A stretch of 5,600 nt of DNA from positions 14,132-19,731 of the forward strand of contig PLSY01000338.1 of the NCBI GenBank assembly GCA_003164275.1, written 5' to 3'. Within the stretch, counting starts at the first letter, position 1. The number at the start of each line of letters is the position of its first letter. Origin of the DNA: Acidimicrobiaceae bacterium. GTDB lineage: Bacteria > Actinomycetota > Acidimicrobiia > Acidimicrobiales > RAAP-2. The position numbers were made by a program, and so were the translations under genes. Shown in pieces: positions 1 to 5,439 of this stretch. The notes below the pieces were generated by a model. The model had not been told where the DNA came from and ran no database searches. It worked only from the letters and a program-made list of their open reading frames with translations.

Positions 1-1
1 C

Positions 2-130
2 GGCGACTCCCTCGATGAGGCCATCGAAGAGTTGGCACCGGTCACTCTGACCGCGCTGATCGGCGTGCTGGCTCTGAAGCTTCAAGATCGTCACAAACTG
101 CGGACGGGTCTCGAAGAACCCGCATCGTGA
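2..130 (+). CDS. C-terminal end of an unrecognised protein (5' truncated by window edge)
   Basis: The frame beginning at base 2 is open from the window edge to TGA at 128-130 and gives 42 residues (GDSLDEAIEELAPVTLTALI, then a basic stretch ending LEEPAS). Codons favour G or C at the third position, and the residues alternate acidic and hydrophobic as in an amphipathic helix, followed by a charged tail. Of the other two plus-strand frames, one hits a stop within the first 20 bases and the other at about position 50. I do not recognise the family and cannot assign a function from a tail this short. A hairpin begins two bases after the stop, which supports a true gene end here. The neighbouring 59-aa gene is convergent. 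Confidence 0.55.
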   Translation, partial: GDSLDEAIEELAPVTLTALIGVLALKLQDRHKLRTGLEEPAS

Positions 131-131
131 G

Positions 132-145
132 CGGACCCCGGTCCG
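132..145 (+). terminator. Hairpin just after the partial gene
   Basis: CGGAC (132-136) pairs perfectly with GTCCG (141-145) around a 4-base loop, two bases past the TGA of the upstream gene. There is no T-run after it, so it is at best a weak or non-canonical terminator, as is common in GC-rich actinobacteria. Confidence 0.35.
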
Positions 146-279
146 TAGTGGCTATGGCCGCCCCGCAGGAAAACGCCGTCGCAAGGCAGGGCGGAGCGCC
201 TGATCGCTTCGCACTGGTCGTCATCACGCCCCAATCGTCGTAGCACGCGCTCCCGATCTCGGAGTAAGAGACAGAGTCC

Positions 280-295
280 GCCAAGGTTCCTCGGC
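280..295 (-). terminator. Hairpin downstream of the 59-aa gene
   Basis: On the minus strand GCCGAG pairs with CTTGGC (one G-T wobble) around the loop GAAC, starting nine bases after the stop of the 59-aa gene at 304. No T-run follows. Position supports a transcription end, while the structure alone is modest. Confidence 0.3.
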
Positions 296-303
296 ATATC
301 CTT

Positions 304-483
304 TCAATCCTCTTCGGAGAGACCGTCCGTGCAGCGTTCTCGCAGCCCAAGGGCTTCGAGGTAGGCCATCCCGAGGATCGGATCATGGCACATGAGTTCC
401 AGATAGTGGGCTTGCTCGTCCGGCGACGCACGGTCATACACCGTCCGCAACGTCCGACGTGGTCCCTCTACCGCCGCCGTCAT
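304..483 (-). CDS. Small hypothetical protein, 59 aa
   Basis: An ATG at 483-481 opens a 59-codon frame ending in TGA at 306-304. The product starts MTAAVEGPRRTLRTVYDRAS, continues with a probable helix (SPDEQAHYLELM), then DPILGMAYLEALGLRER, and ends acidic (GLSEED). It looks cytosolic, with no signal peptide or membrane segment. The open frame extends upstream to about 657, but an AGGAGA ribosome-binding sequence (494-499) lies ten bases before this ATG, and composition upstream of it is not protein-like, so I chose this start. I do not recognise the family. The 85-aa protein at 976-1233 also ends in a Gly-Leu...Glu-Glu-Asp tail, which may be coincidence. Reality of the gene is likely; function is unknown. 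Confidence 0.55.
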   Translation of the reverse strand: MTAAVEGPRRTLRTVYDRASPDEQAHYLELMCHDPILGMAYLEALGLRERCTDGLSEED

Positions 484-493
484 CGAGCTCGGC

Positions 494-499
494 TCTCCT
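494..499 (-). promoter_or_regulatory. Ribosome-binding site for the 59-aa gene
   Basis: The minus strand reads AGGAGA ten bases before the ATG at 483. The spacing is slightly long, but this is the only clear Shine-Dalgarno match before any start in the window, and it decides the start of this gene. Confidence 0.45.
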
Positions 500-904
500 A
501 GGCATCGGCCGTCGCTCGATCGTTGCCAACTGATCCGAAGTGGTCGGCCGTTGCTCCCAGACGGCGAAGATCTGGCCTGATCCTGCCAAGATCGACGAAG
601 GCTGCCGATGGAGCCGCCTCGGACACGTGCCAACAGTGCCCTTGTGACAAGAAGCACAAACCTGGCGTCTTCGAGGTGTCGCCATGTTCGACCAGGTGGA
701 GGTGGGAAAGGATGGAACGGCCAATGGCATGCCGCGGGACCAGCCCAGGACAGTTACTCTGCTGCTCGGATGGCTCCCAGGTTGTGGGCGTCCTGGCATA
801 CCGATGGCTCCGGTGGCCAACACGGCCTGGCTGCCTCCTCAACATTCGATGCCCTGTCTCGTACCTGATTCCGTCAGCGACATCGGAGATCGACCCTCGT
901 GTGG

Positions 905-919
905 CTGGCCTGCGGCCAG
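905..919. repeat. Short inverted repeat
   Basis: CTGGCC (905-910) and GGCCAG (914-919) form a perfect 6-bp stem around TGC, about 55 bases before the 85-aa gene. Short GC-rich hairpins of this size can arise by chance, and no role is assigned. Confidence 0.3.
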
Positions 920-975
920 GCTGTGGGATCCTGTTAGACGATGACAACTGATCGAACTACAGAAAAACCCGGGAA

Positions 976-1233
976 ATGAAGATCGTCGACGACTCCGAGC
1001 AGATTCGGGCACTCTCCGAACAGGCCTTCGCCGGCCCTCGGGACGCCCGTGGAAAGGCCCTCGAGTCGCTACGAGAGGTGTCATCATCGGCCGCCGACTC
1101 CGGCGAACGTGAACAAGCCACGAGCGGATCACCGCTCAAGGCGGTTGAGGCTTCGGTCACGGCCTACTTGGCCGATCGAGCCACCCTTATTGACTACCGG
1201 CGCCGCAACGGCTTGGCGGTCGAAGAAGACTGA
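976..1233 (+). CDS. Small hypothetical protein, 85 aa
   Basis: An ATG at 976 opens an 85-codon frame ending in TGA at 1231-1233. An in-frame stop at 949-951 limits extension upstream. Third codon positions are mostly G or C. The product begins MKIVDDSEQIRALSEQAFAG, is rich in Glu, Arg, Ser and Ala, looks mostly helical with a flexible middle (about residues 35-52), and ends in a helix and an acidic tail (RRRNGLAVEED). There is no signal peptide, membrane segment or Cys/His cluster. The only ribosome-site-like bases (GGGA) lie two bases from the ATG, which is too close for a good site. I do not recognise the family. It stands alone, with gene-free DNA on both sides. Confidence 0.55.
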   Translation: MKIVDDSEQIRALSEQAFAGPRDARGKALESLREVSSSAADSGEREQATSGSPLKAVEASVTAYLADRATLIDYRRRNGLAVEED

Positions 1234-1372
1234 CCGAATCGTGGAGTAACTGAGAATCACCGTGCCGCGGTCCTAGGTGTTCCGGTCGATCGGCTCCAGC
1301 CCACGACGGGTGGGTCGCTGTGGGGAAATGAGTCAGCGAGCACCTTGTCGAGCTGAGGCTCCGATCTTGTCT

Positions 1373-1390
1373 GGTCCTCCAGGGAGGACC
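1373..1390. repeat. 8-bp perfect inverted repeat
   Basis: GGTCCTCC (1373-1380) and GGAGGACC (1383-1390) are exact reverse complements separated by AG. In RNA the loop would open to at least four bases, leaving a 7-bp stem. There is no following T-run. It lies about 140 bp after the 85-aa gene, so it could be a terminator or a protein-binding site. Confidence 0.4.
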
Positions 1391-1489
1391 TTCGCCTCCG
1401 GCGGCAAACAGCTAGGGCGAGTGGTACTCCATTGGCCGGTCCCATCGTTGGCACCTCGAGGCTGACTACGCGGTCGCCGTGAGTTGGCA

Positions 1490-1507
1490 GAGCGCCAGCT
1501 GGCGCTC
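1490..1507. repeat. 18-bp perfect palindrome (operator candidate)
   Basis: GAGCGCCAGCTGGCGCTC is its own reverse complement with no spacer, which suits a dimeric DNA-binding protein better than an RNA hairpin. It is centred about 210 bp upstream of the methyltransferase start, rather far for a classical repressor site on that gene. Confidence 0.45.
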
Positions 1508-1598
1508 ACGCGCTCGGTTGGCGGGGCATGTTTCGAGAGGCCACACGGCAAATGCGTGTGCGCTGCGCCTGCCCCTGCTCGTGTGTGGCGAAGGACGC

Positions 1599-1629
1599 TT
1601 CCCACGTGGTCGGCCCGGCCACGTGGGAA
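1599..1629. repeat. 11-bp inverted repeat containing two CCACGTGG boxes
   Basis: TTCCCACGTGG (1599-1609) and CCACGTGGGAA (1619-1629) are exact reverse complements around a 9-base GC-rich loop. Each arm contains the 8-bp palindrome CCACGTGG (1602-1609 and 1619-1626), with centres 17 bp apart. It could be read as a strong RNA hairpin or as a twin operator. It sits 82 bp before the methyltransferase start and about 70 bp before its proposed -10. Confidence 0.5.
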
Positions 1630-1697
1630 CGATGCTGCTCCCCGTCCGCCGGACGACAGGTCGCATCCCCGCGATCTGCTCGAGCGCCCGAGCAAGA

Positions 1698-1703
1698 TAG
1701 TCT
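1698..1703 (+). promoter_or_regulatory. Candidate -10 element, leaderless methyltransferase mRNA
   Basis: TAGTCT fits the actinobacterial TANNNT -10 pattern and lies seven bases before the GTG at 1711, so transcription would begin at or next to the start codon. I see no Shine-Dalgarno sequence before this GTG and no convincing -35 hexamer. Confidence 0.35.
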
Positions 1704-1710
1704 CGCCCAA

Positions 1711-2526
1711 GTGGCTACTGGCAATCAGGCGGTGTTCGAGGACGCGCGAGTAGTACGGGAGTTCATAGGCCGGGAAGGCTGGCTGGACCAGGGTGAGCTT
1801 GCTGCCCTATTGAGCGTTGCGCCACTCGTCCGGTCGGAGCCCGTCTTGGACATCGGCGTGGGATTGGGCCGCACCTCCTCACTCCTACGCATGCTCACTG
1901 ACGCCTATGTGGCTGTCGACTATTCGACAGAGATGGTTCGCATGTTCCGGGAGATACACCCCGACGTCACCATAAGCGTTGACGATGCGCGCGACTTGAG
2001 CTCGTTCCAGAACGGGTCGTTCTCGCTCGTCTACTTCAGCGACAACGGAGTCGATGCCATTGACGAGATGGGCCGAAAGCAGTACCTGGCCGAGGCCCGC
2101 CGCGTCCTCCGAAATGACGGGCTGCTCATCCACTCCACGTTGAACAAACAGGGACAGAACTATGGCGAGACGCCATGGCAGCTGCACCATCCGGGCAAGC
2201 CACCTGATCTCAGGCCTGAACGAATCGCTCAGTGGTGCTGGCACAATCTGAAAGACCCGTTTCGAGCCGTGCGCCGCTACCGCAACTTTTTCGCCAGCCG
2301 GGGTGCCGCATCCGACGCCGGTGACTGGGCCATGTATCCGATGTCCGCCCACGACTTCTCCATCGTGGCCCACTTCGTCACCGTCACGAGGTTGCGGTCG
2401 GAGCTGGAAGAAGCCGGTTTCGATGTCGTTGCCATCTACGACAGCCCATCAGGTGCCGTCATCCCGGAGTCGGCGACGCGCTCCGACACCCCGATGTTCT
2501 ATGCCGTGGCCCGGCGACGCAGCTAG
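1711..2526 (+). CDS. Class I SAM-dependent methyltransferase, 271 aa
   Basis: The enzyme is predicted to transfer a methyl group from S-adenosylmethionine to an unidentified small molecule or sugar acceptor in the cytosol. The order of Rossmann motifs is clear. Motif I is VLDIGVGLGRT at residues 45-55. The acidic residue ending strand 2, which usually binds the SAM ribose, is Asp70 in VAVDYSTEM. DDARDL follows at 91-96, FSLVYFSDNGVDAI at 104-117 and RVLRNDGLLIHSTLN at 131-145. The C-terminal half is a variable region with a final strand pattern (TPMFYAVARR). The frame is open from 1528, but the extra 61 residues are Cys-, Arg- and Pro-rich and run through an inverted repeat. The GTG at 1711 gives the usual N-terminal layout for the family, with a helix before motif I and a -10 seven bases upstream. 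The stop lies 38 bp from the end of the convergent zinc-ribbon gene. The family is confident, but the substrate is not known. Confidence 0.85.
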   Translation: MATGNQAVFEDARVVREFIGREGWLDQGELAALLSVAPLVRSEPVLDIGVGLGRTSSLLRMLTDAYVAVDYSTEMVRMFREIHPDVTISVDDARDLSSFQNGSFSLVYFSDNGVDAIDEMGRKQYLAEARRVLRNDGLLIHSTLNKQGQNYGETPWQLHHPGKPPDLRPERIAQWCWHNLKDPFRAVRRYRNFFASRGAASDAGDWAMYPMSAHDFSIVAHFVTVTRLRSELEEAGFDVVAIYDSPSGAVIPESATRSDTPMFYAVARRRS

Positions 2527-2535
2527 CCGTCCTGC

Positions 2536-2550
2536 CCCGATCCCTTCGGG
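2536..2550. terminator. Weak hairpin between convergent genes
   Basis: CCCGA (2536-2540) and TCGGG (2546-2550) form a 5-bp stem with a 5-base loop, within the 38-bp gap between the methyltransferase stop and the zinc-ribbon stop. It could serve both directions. The stem is short and there is no T-run. Confidence 0.3.
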
Positions 2551-2564
2551 CTGTTCGGCACGGC

Positions 2565-2720
2565 CTAGAGGTGGTGAGGGGGCCTCTCCCTGTTCTGCCG
2601 TTCCGCCCAGCAACGATCGCAGTCCTCACAAAAGGGAGCGCCACCCGACCGGTCAGTTCGAGCGTGCACGCCCGGGTGCCCACAAAAGGGGCAACGATCA
2701 GTTGCCCCAGTCATGGCCAT
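2565..2720 (-). CDS. Small zinc-ribbon protein, 51 aa (copy 1)
   Basis: An ATG at 2720-2718 opens 51 codons ending in TAG at 2567-2565. A TGA at 2726-2724, two codons upstream, blocks extension. A second ATG two codons in (2714) is an alternative start. The protein carries Cys10-x2-Cys13 (CPFCGH) and Cys31-x2-Cys34-x2-Cys37 (CEDCDRC), followed by a conserved basic tail WAERQNRERPP. Two CxxC knuckles 20 residues apart are the layout of a zinc ribbon, so it probably binds one zinc ion and could contact nucleic acid or a protein partner; the role is unknown. Strong support that it is real comes from a paralogue at the right edge of the window. Over 44 aligned residues 34 are identical, and 18 of those use different synonymous codons. 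Zinc binding is inferred from motif only. Confidence 0.75.
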   Translation of the reverse strand: MAMTGATDRCPFCGHPGVHARTDRSGGAPFCEDCDRCWAERQNRERPPHHL

Positions 2721-2726
2721 GGCTCA

Positions 2727-2732
2727 AGCCTA
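2727..2732 (-). promoter_or_regulatory. Candidate -10 element of zinc-ribbon copy 1
   Basis: The minus strand reads TAGGCT, a TANNNT match, six bases before the ATG at 2720. There is no good Shine-Dalgarno sequence, so a leaderless transcript is plausible. It overlaps no other feature, and the -35 region is not recognisable. Confidence 0.3.
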
Positions 2733-2765
2733 CGGCAGGGCGAAAAGCTCGGAATCGCCCGATAG

Positions 2766-2777
2766 CCGGAGCTCCGG
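2766..2777. repeat. 12-bp perfect palindrome upstream of zinc-ribbon copy 1
   Basis: CCGGAGCTCCGG reads the same on both strands and lies 46-57 bases upstream of the copy 1 start, just beyond where a -35 would be. It is a possible operator. A palindrome of this length can occur by chance in GC-rich DNA. Confidence 0.25.
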
Positions 2778-2830
2778 ATGCCCGAGGGTCGGCCCAGCGG
2801 CCGGGTAGTCACGTTGTCCTGCTCGGCCCT

Positions 2831-2908
2831 TGTTCCGGGGGAGAGACTCGAACTCTGAACCTAGCGGTTCTATTTTGCCGATAGCTCTGACCAGCAAGCT
2901 TCCGAAAC
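2831..2908 (-). tRNA. Degenerate class II tRNA-like sequence (probable tRNA relic)
   Basis: Read on the minus strand, most of a tRNA cloverleaf can be drawn. GTTTCGG (2908-2902) pairs with CCGGAAC (2838-2832) as a 7-bp acceptor stem with one wobble. A D arm follows with GCTT/GAGC and a GG in its loop (2899-2884). A long variable arm GAACC/GGTTC has a 4-base loop (2870-2857). The T arm has the canonical loop TTCGAGT (2852-2846) on four pairs. Two things are wrong for a working tRNA. The anticodon arm is too short, since its CTAT/ATAG stem shares bases with neighbouring arms, and its loop CGGCAAA lacks the invariant T33. Two unpaired bases also separate the T and acceptor stems. No CCA is encoded. 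It lies in the roughly 300-bp gap between the glycosyltransferase and zinc-ribbon copy 1. A decayed tRNA or an integration-site remnant is more likely than an active gene. Confidence 0.35.
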
Positions 2909-3027
2909 ACCCCTGTCGACGTTGGCGGCACTGACTTGGCGTCACGGACGGCGCAGCTTAGGCTATCCAACCGGTCCTTCCCGCCCGCTGACTCGAGGTC
3001 GTGCCCTGAGCCTCCAGCACGGTCGAT

Positions 3028-5355
3028 TCAGTGCTTCTGCAATAGATCCCGATAGGCACCCTCGACCTGACGGGCGATGACCTCTGGGGTGTATTCCGCA
3101 GCCTTCAGGCGGCCATTTGTCACTAAACGATTCCGAAGGTCAGGGTCCTCGTAGAGACGGGCCATCCCTCGAGCAAGCTCGTCGACATCGCCCATTCGAT
3201 AGAGCAGGCCGTCAACTCCGTCCGCCACCACCTCAGCCGGACCGCCAGCATTCGCGGCCAGGACAGGCACCCCGGCCGCCATCGCTTCGACGACGACTTG
3301 ACCGAAAGGCTCTGGAATGGTCGAGGCGTGGACAACGATGTCGAGCTTCTCCATCTCGGGGACAACGTTGGCGACGTGACCGACGAAGTCGACGCGGTCG
3401 AAGATGCCCAGCTGCTTGGCCAGGACCGTCAAGGTATCGCCGTACTCCTCTTCGCCGAAGAGGGCGCCACCGATGATCCTGGCTCTAGCGATCCCATTCG
3501 GAAACGCTTGCGCAAAGGCCCTCAGGAAGAGGTCTTGTCCCTTCCAAGGGCTGATACGCCCGATGAGGCCGACCGTGAAATTGCCGACTGGCTCGGCTCG
3601 CCTTTCGATGTCGAAGTCCTCCGGGGGGCAAGGATCGCCGATGGACTGGGCCCGAAGGCGCTGACGGCTCCGACGGGAAAGCCGCAGCGTTTCCAACGTC
3701 GCCTTCGAGTTGGCGATCACCGCACTGGGCAGGATCCGCGCCGCGGCCCGCACGACGGCGACGGCGATCGATGGCAGATAGTCGTCAGCGATACGGTCCC
3801 GGACGTGCCAGACCACCGGGATCCCAGCCAGGCGGCCGGCAACTCCGCCATAGAGCGAGCTCTTGAGGGAGTTGGTCGCCACGATGTCGACATCGAGCTC
3901 CCGGAGAAGCCACGCCAGTCGAACGGAGTAGCCAAAGGTTGAAAGCGCTGCGCGTGCGGCTCTCATCCCCGGAGCGACTGCTCCCCGCTCGAAATGTCGA
4001 GTGCTCGGTGCCATGGCCTTGACCCGCACTTCGACCCCGTGGGATCGCAGCATGTCGGCGAGCGGACCGTCCTCGCCGAGGATCACCACCACGTCGAAGT
4101 CTTTCAGGGACGGGATGAGGCGGGCCAAGGCAAGCTCGGCGCCGGACTGCAGAGCGCAATGGTCCAAAAAGGCGACCTTTGGGCGATCCGGCGCGTGCCC
4201 AGCGGCGTCCGGGCGCGTGCCGACGGCTGCCCGATAGAGGGCGATCTGATCCTCCGCCACGCTGGACCATGAATAGCGACCAGATTCCGATTGCCCCATT
4301 GCCCGGAGTCGCCCCCAGAGGGTCGGTTCGTCCAGAAAGCGCCCGAGTGCCGACGCCAGGGCCGCGGGATCCTGCGGGGGGACGAGGAGACCGGCCTCTC
4401 CCACGACATCCGGCAGGGCTCCGCTGGCGCTGGCGACGACGGGCACTCCCGAGGCCATGGCCTCGACCACCACCCGACCGAACTGCTCGATCCACGACGG
4501 CATGGGCACGCTCGGAACAGCCAGGACGTCGAAGCTCTGGTAGACCTCGGGGATATCGGCGTCGTTCACGTGCCCGTGAAAGTCGACCCGGGACGAGATC
4601 CCGAGTTCCAGGGCCGTCTTCTTCAGGTCTTCGTCCATCGGTCCAGCGCCGAACACCTGGACAGAGAGCCTCGGGTCGAGAGCGGCGGCTTCCAAGAGGA
4701 CGTCAACCCCCTTGTGGGGGATCAGCCGTCCGACGAATCCCACTCGGAGCGTTTCGGAGGGCGGCGGCCTGTCCAGCGCCTCGAAGGCGCTCAGGTCCAC
4801 GCCGAGAGGGAGCACGACGAGTGCACCCCCCAGACCCTTACGACGCAGGATCTCGCCTGCGGCCACATTGCAGGGATAGGCGCCGGCCGCCTGCCTGAGC
4901 GCCGACTGCTCGAACCACCGGAACGGCACCGGATAACGCTTCTCGATATTCTGCGCCGTGAAGATCACGAAGGGGACCGCCGGTGCCCGCAGTCTCTTCA
5001 AGAAGAGCACCTCGGCGGCGGCCAGCCCGAAGGGCTCTTCTTGCATGTCGATCAGGTCCCACTGCGTCGAGCCGAGAAGTTTCCACAGTGGGCGGGGGTC
5101 GTAGAGGAAGAAGTTCGGATGATGGCCCAGGGTTCGCACAGGGACAACGAAGCTGTCGCCGTCAGGGACGACGGCGGTCATGGCGCCGCCTTCCTCCCAT
5201 CGGGCGGCTGACATCAAGGTGAGGTCCGCGCCCTTCAGCCGGAGTTGTCGCTCCCGCTCGCGCCAGGCGGTGACCACCCCGCTCTTCGAGATCCTGAGGA
5301 CTCGAAGCCGACGAGGTTCCGCCACCGGACCGTGGCCTGCTGCGTCGTCCGGCAT
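3028..5355 (-). CDS. Tandem double family-4 glycosyltransferase, 775 aa
   Basis: Two complete GT-B fold, family GT4 (retaining, nucleotide-sugar dependent) units are fused, against about 350-400 aa for a single enzyme. Unit 1 spans about residues 16-378. It has GFVGRLIPHKG (206-216, with Arg210 and Lys215), PLGVD (183-187), and the Glu-x7-Glu signature EQFGRVVVE (Glu290, Glu298) followed by AMASGVPVVAS. Unit 2 spans about 392-775. It has SGAE (404-407), WHVRD (516-520), GLIGRISPWKG (596-606, Arg600, Lys605), EPFGQVVVE (Glu682, Glu690) and NAGGPAEVV (702-710). Both active sites look intact, so it may add two sugars in succession to a glycan or glycolipid at the inner face of the membrane; donor and acceptor are unknown. 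There is no signal peptide or clear membrane helix. The ATG at 5355 is chosen because no ribosome site is seen but a -10 lies seven bases before it. Bifunctional tandem GT4 enzymes are known, for example WbdA in O-antigen synthesis. Confidence 0.9.
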   Translation of the reverse strand: MPDDAAGHGPVAEPRRLRVLRISKSGVVTAWRERERQLRLKGADLTLMSAARWEEGGAMTAVVPDGDSFVVPVRTLGHHPNFFLYDPRPLWKLLGSTQWDLIDMQEEPFGLAAAEVLFLKRLRAPAVPFVIFTAQNIEKRYPVPFRWFEQSALRQAAGAYPCNVAAGEILRRKGLGGALVVLPLGVDLSAFEALDRPPPSETLRVGFVGRLIPHKGVDVLLEAAALDPRLSVQVFGAGPMDEDLKKTALELGISSRVDFHGHVNDADIPEVYQSFDVLAVPSVPMPSWIEQFGRVVVEAMASGVPVVASASGALPDVVGEAGLLVPPQDPAALASALGRFLDEPTLWGRLRAMGQSESGRYSWSSVAEDQIALYRAAVGTRPDAAGHAPDRPKVAFLDHCALQSGAELALARLIPSLKDFDVVVILGEDGPLADMLRSHGVEVRVKAMAPSTRHFERGAVAPGMRAARAALSTFGYSVRLAWLLRELDVDIVATNSLKSSLYGGVAGRLAGIPVVWHVRDRIADDYLPSIAVAVVRAAARILPSAVIANSKATLETLRLSRRSRQRLRAQSIGDPCPPEDFDIERRAEPVGNFTVGLIGRISPWKGQDLFLRAFAQAFPNGIARARIIGGALFGEEEYGDTLTVLAKQLGIFDRVDFVGHVANVVPEMEKLDIVVHASTIPEPFGQVVVEAMAAGVPVLAANAGGPAEVVADGVDGLLYRMGDVDELARGMARLYEDPDLRNRLVTNGRLKAAEYTPEVIARQVEGAYRDLLQKH

Positions 5356-5362
5356 GCGCCGT

Positions 5363-5368
5363 ATCGTA
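5363..5368 (-). promoter_or_regulatory. Candidate -10 element of the double glycosyltransferase gene
   Basis: The minus strand reads TACGAT, a TANNNT match, seven bases before the ATG at 5355, which predicts a leaderless transcript. It is AT-rich against a very GC-rich background. The bases where a -35 would lie (TCTAGG) match poorly. It suggests the glycosyltransferase has its own promoter and does not depend on the upstream zinc-ribbon gene. Confidence 0.4.
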
Positions 5369-5410
5369 TAGCGGCGCGATGCGGTCCTAGAGCGGACGCT
5401 GCCTCGAACG

Positions 5411-5432
5411 CAGGTGTCGACAACTCGACCTG
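5411..5432 (-). terminator. Bulged hairpin after zinc-ribbon copy 2
   Basis: CAGG (5411-5414) pairs with CCTG (5429-5432), and TCGA (5417-5420) pairs with TCGA (5425-5428), giving eight pairs with a 2-base bulge and loop CAAC. It begins seven bases after the copy 2 stop and ends before the glycosyltransferase promoter, as expected of a transcription end. No T-run follows. Confidence 0.3.
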
Positions 5433-5439
5433 TCGGCCA

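Larger units (their letters stand above)
484..975. other. Gene-free stretch of about 490 bp
   Basis: Several frames are open on both strands, but none shows convincing codon bias, a ribosome site or a recognisable motif. The longest (minus, 947-498) is rich in Arg, Pro and Ser like a shadow frame, although its last 65 codons look somewhat more protein-like and include a Cys/His cluster (LCFLSQGHCWHV). A small hairpin lies at 905-919. It could be an eroded gene, the 5' region of its two divergently placed neighbours, or both. Confidence 0.4.
1234..1697. other. Gene-free region upstream of the methyltransferase
   Basis: This stretch of about 460 bp has no frame with convincing coding character. 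The open frame continuous with the methyltransferase (from 1528) encodes a Cys-, Arg- and Pro-rich leader unlike that family. The region holds three strong inverted repeats (1373-1390, 1490-1507, 1599-1629) and a weaker stem, CCCAC/GTGGG at 1300-1314, so it is likely regulatory or a relic of rearrangement. Confidence 0.45.

Noticed and set aside
91..297. Minus-strand 68-aa frame starting just after the 59-aa gene
   Set aside because: It overlaps the end of the convergent gene at 2-130 and the hairpins, its AGGA is only one base from the ATG, and the sequence has no recognisable feature.
42..437. Minus-strand 131-aa frame
   Set aside because: It overlaps both better-supported genes in that interval in another frame and has low-complexity Ser/Arg/Thr composition.
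523..951. Plus-strand 142-aa frame with TCQQCPCDKKHKPG, resembling a zinc ribbon
   Set aside because: The cysteine spacing does not match the zinc-ribbon copies, the tail WAERQNRERPP is absent, and composition is Arg/Pro/Trp-rich without a start signal.
1528..1710. Longer 332-aa methyltransferase starting at ATG 1528
   Set aside because: The extra 61 residues are Cys-, Arg- and Pro-rich, run through an inverted repeat and do not resemble family N-termini. The GTG at 1711 fits better.
2303..2884. Plus-strand 193-aa frame ending GETRTLNLAVLFCR
   Set aside because: It is antisense or out of frame to the methyltransferase and zinc-ribbon genes. Its last part is the antisense reading of the tRNA-like sequence, a common source of spurious proteins.
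4291..5211. Plus-strand open frame of 306 aa
   Set aside because: It is antisense to the glycosyltransferase, whose motifs are unmistakable. Its His-, Arg- and Gly-rich composition is typical of a shadow frame in GC-rich DNA.
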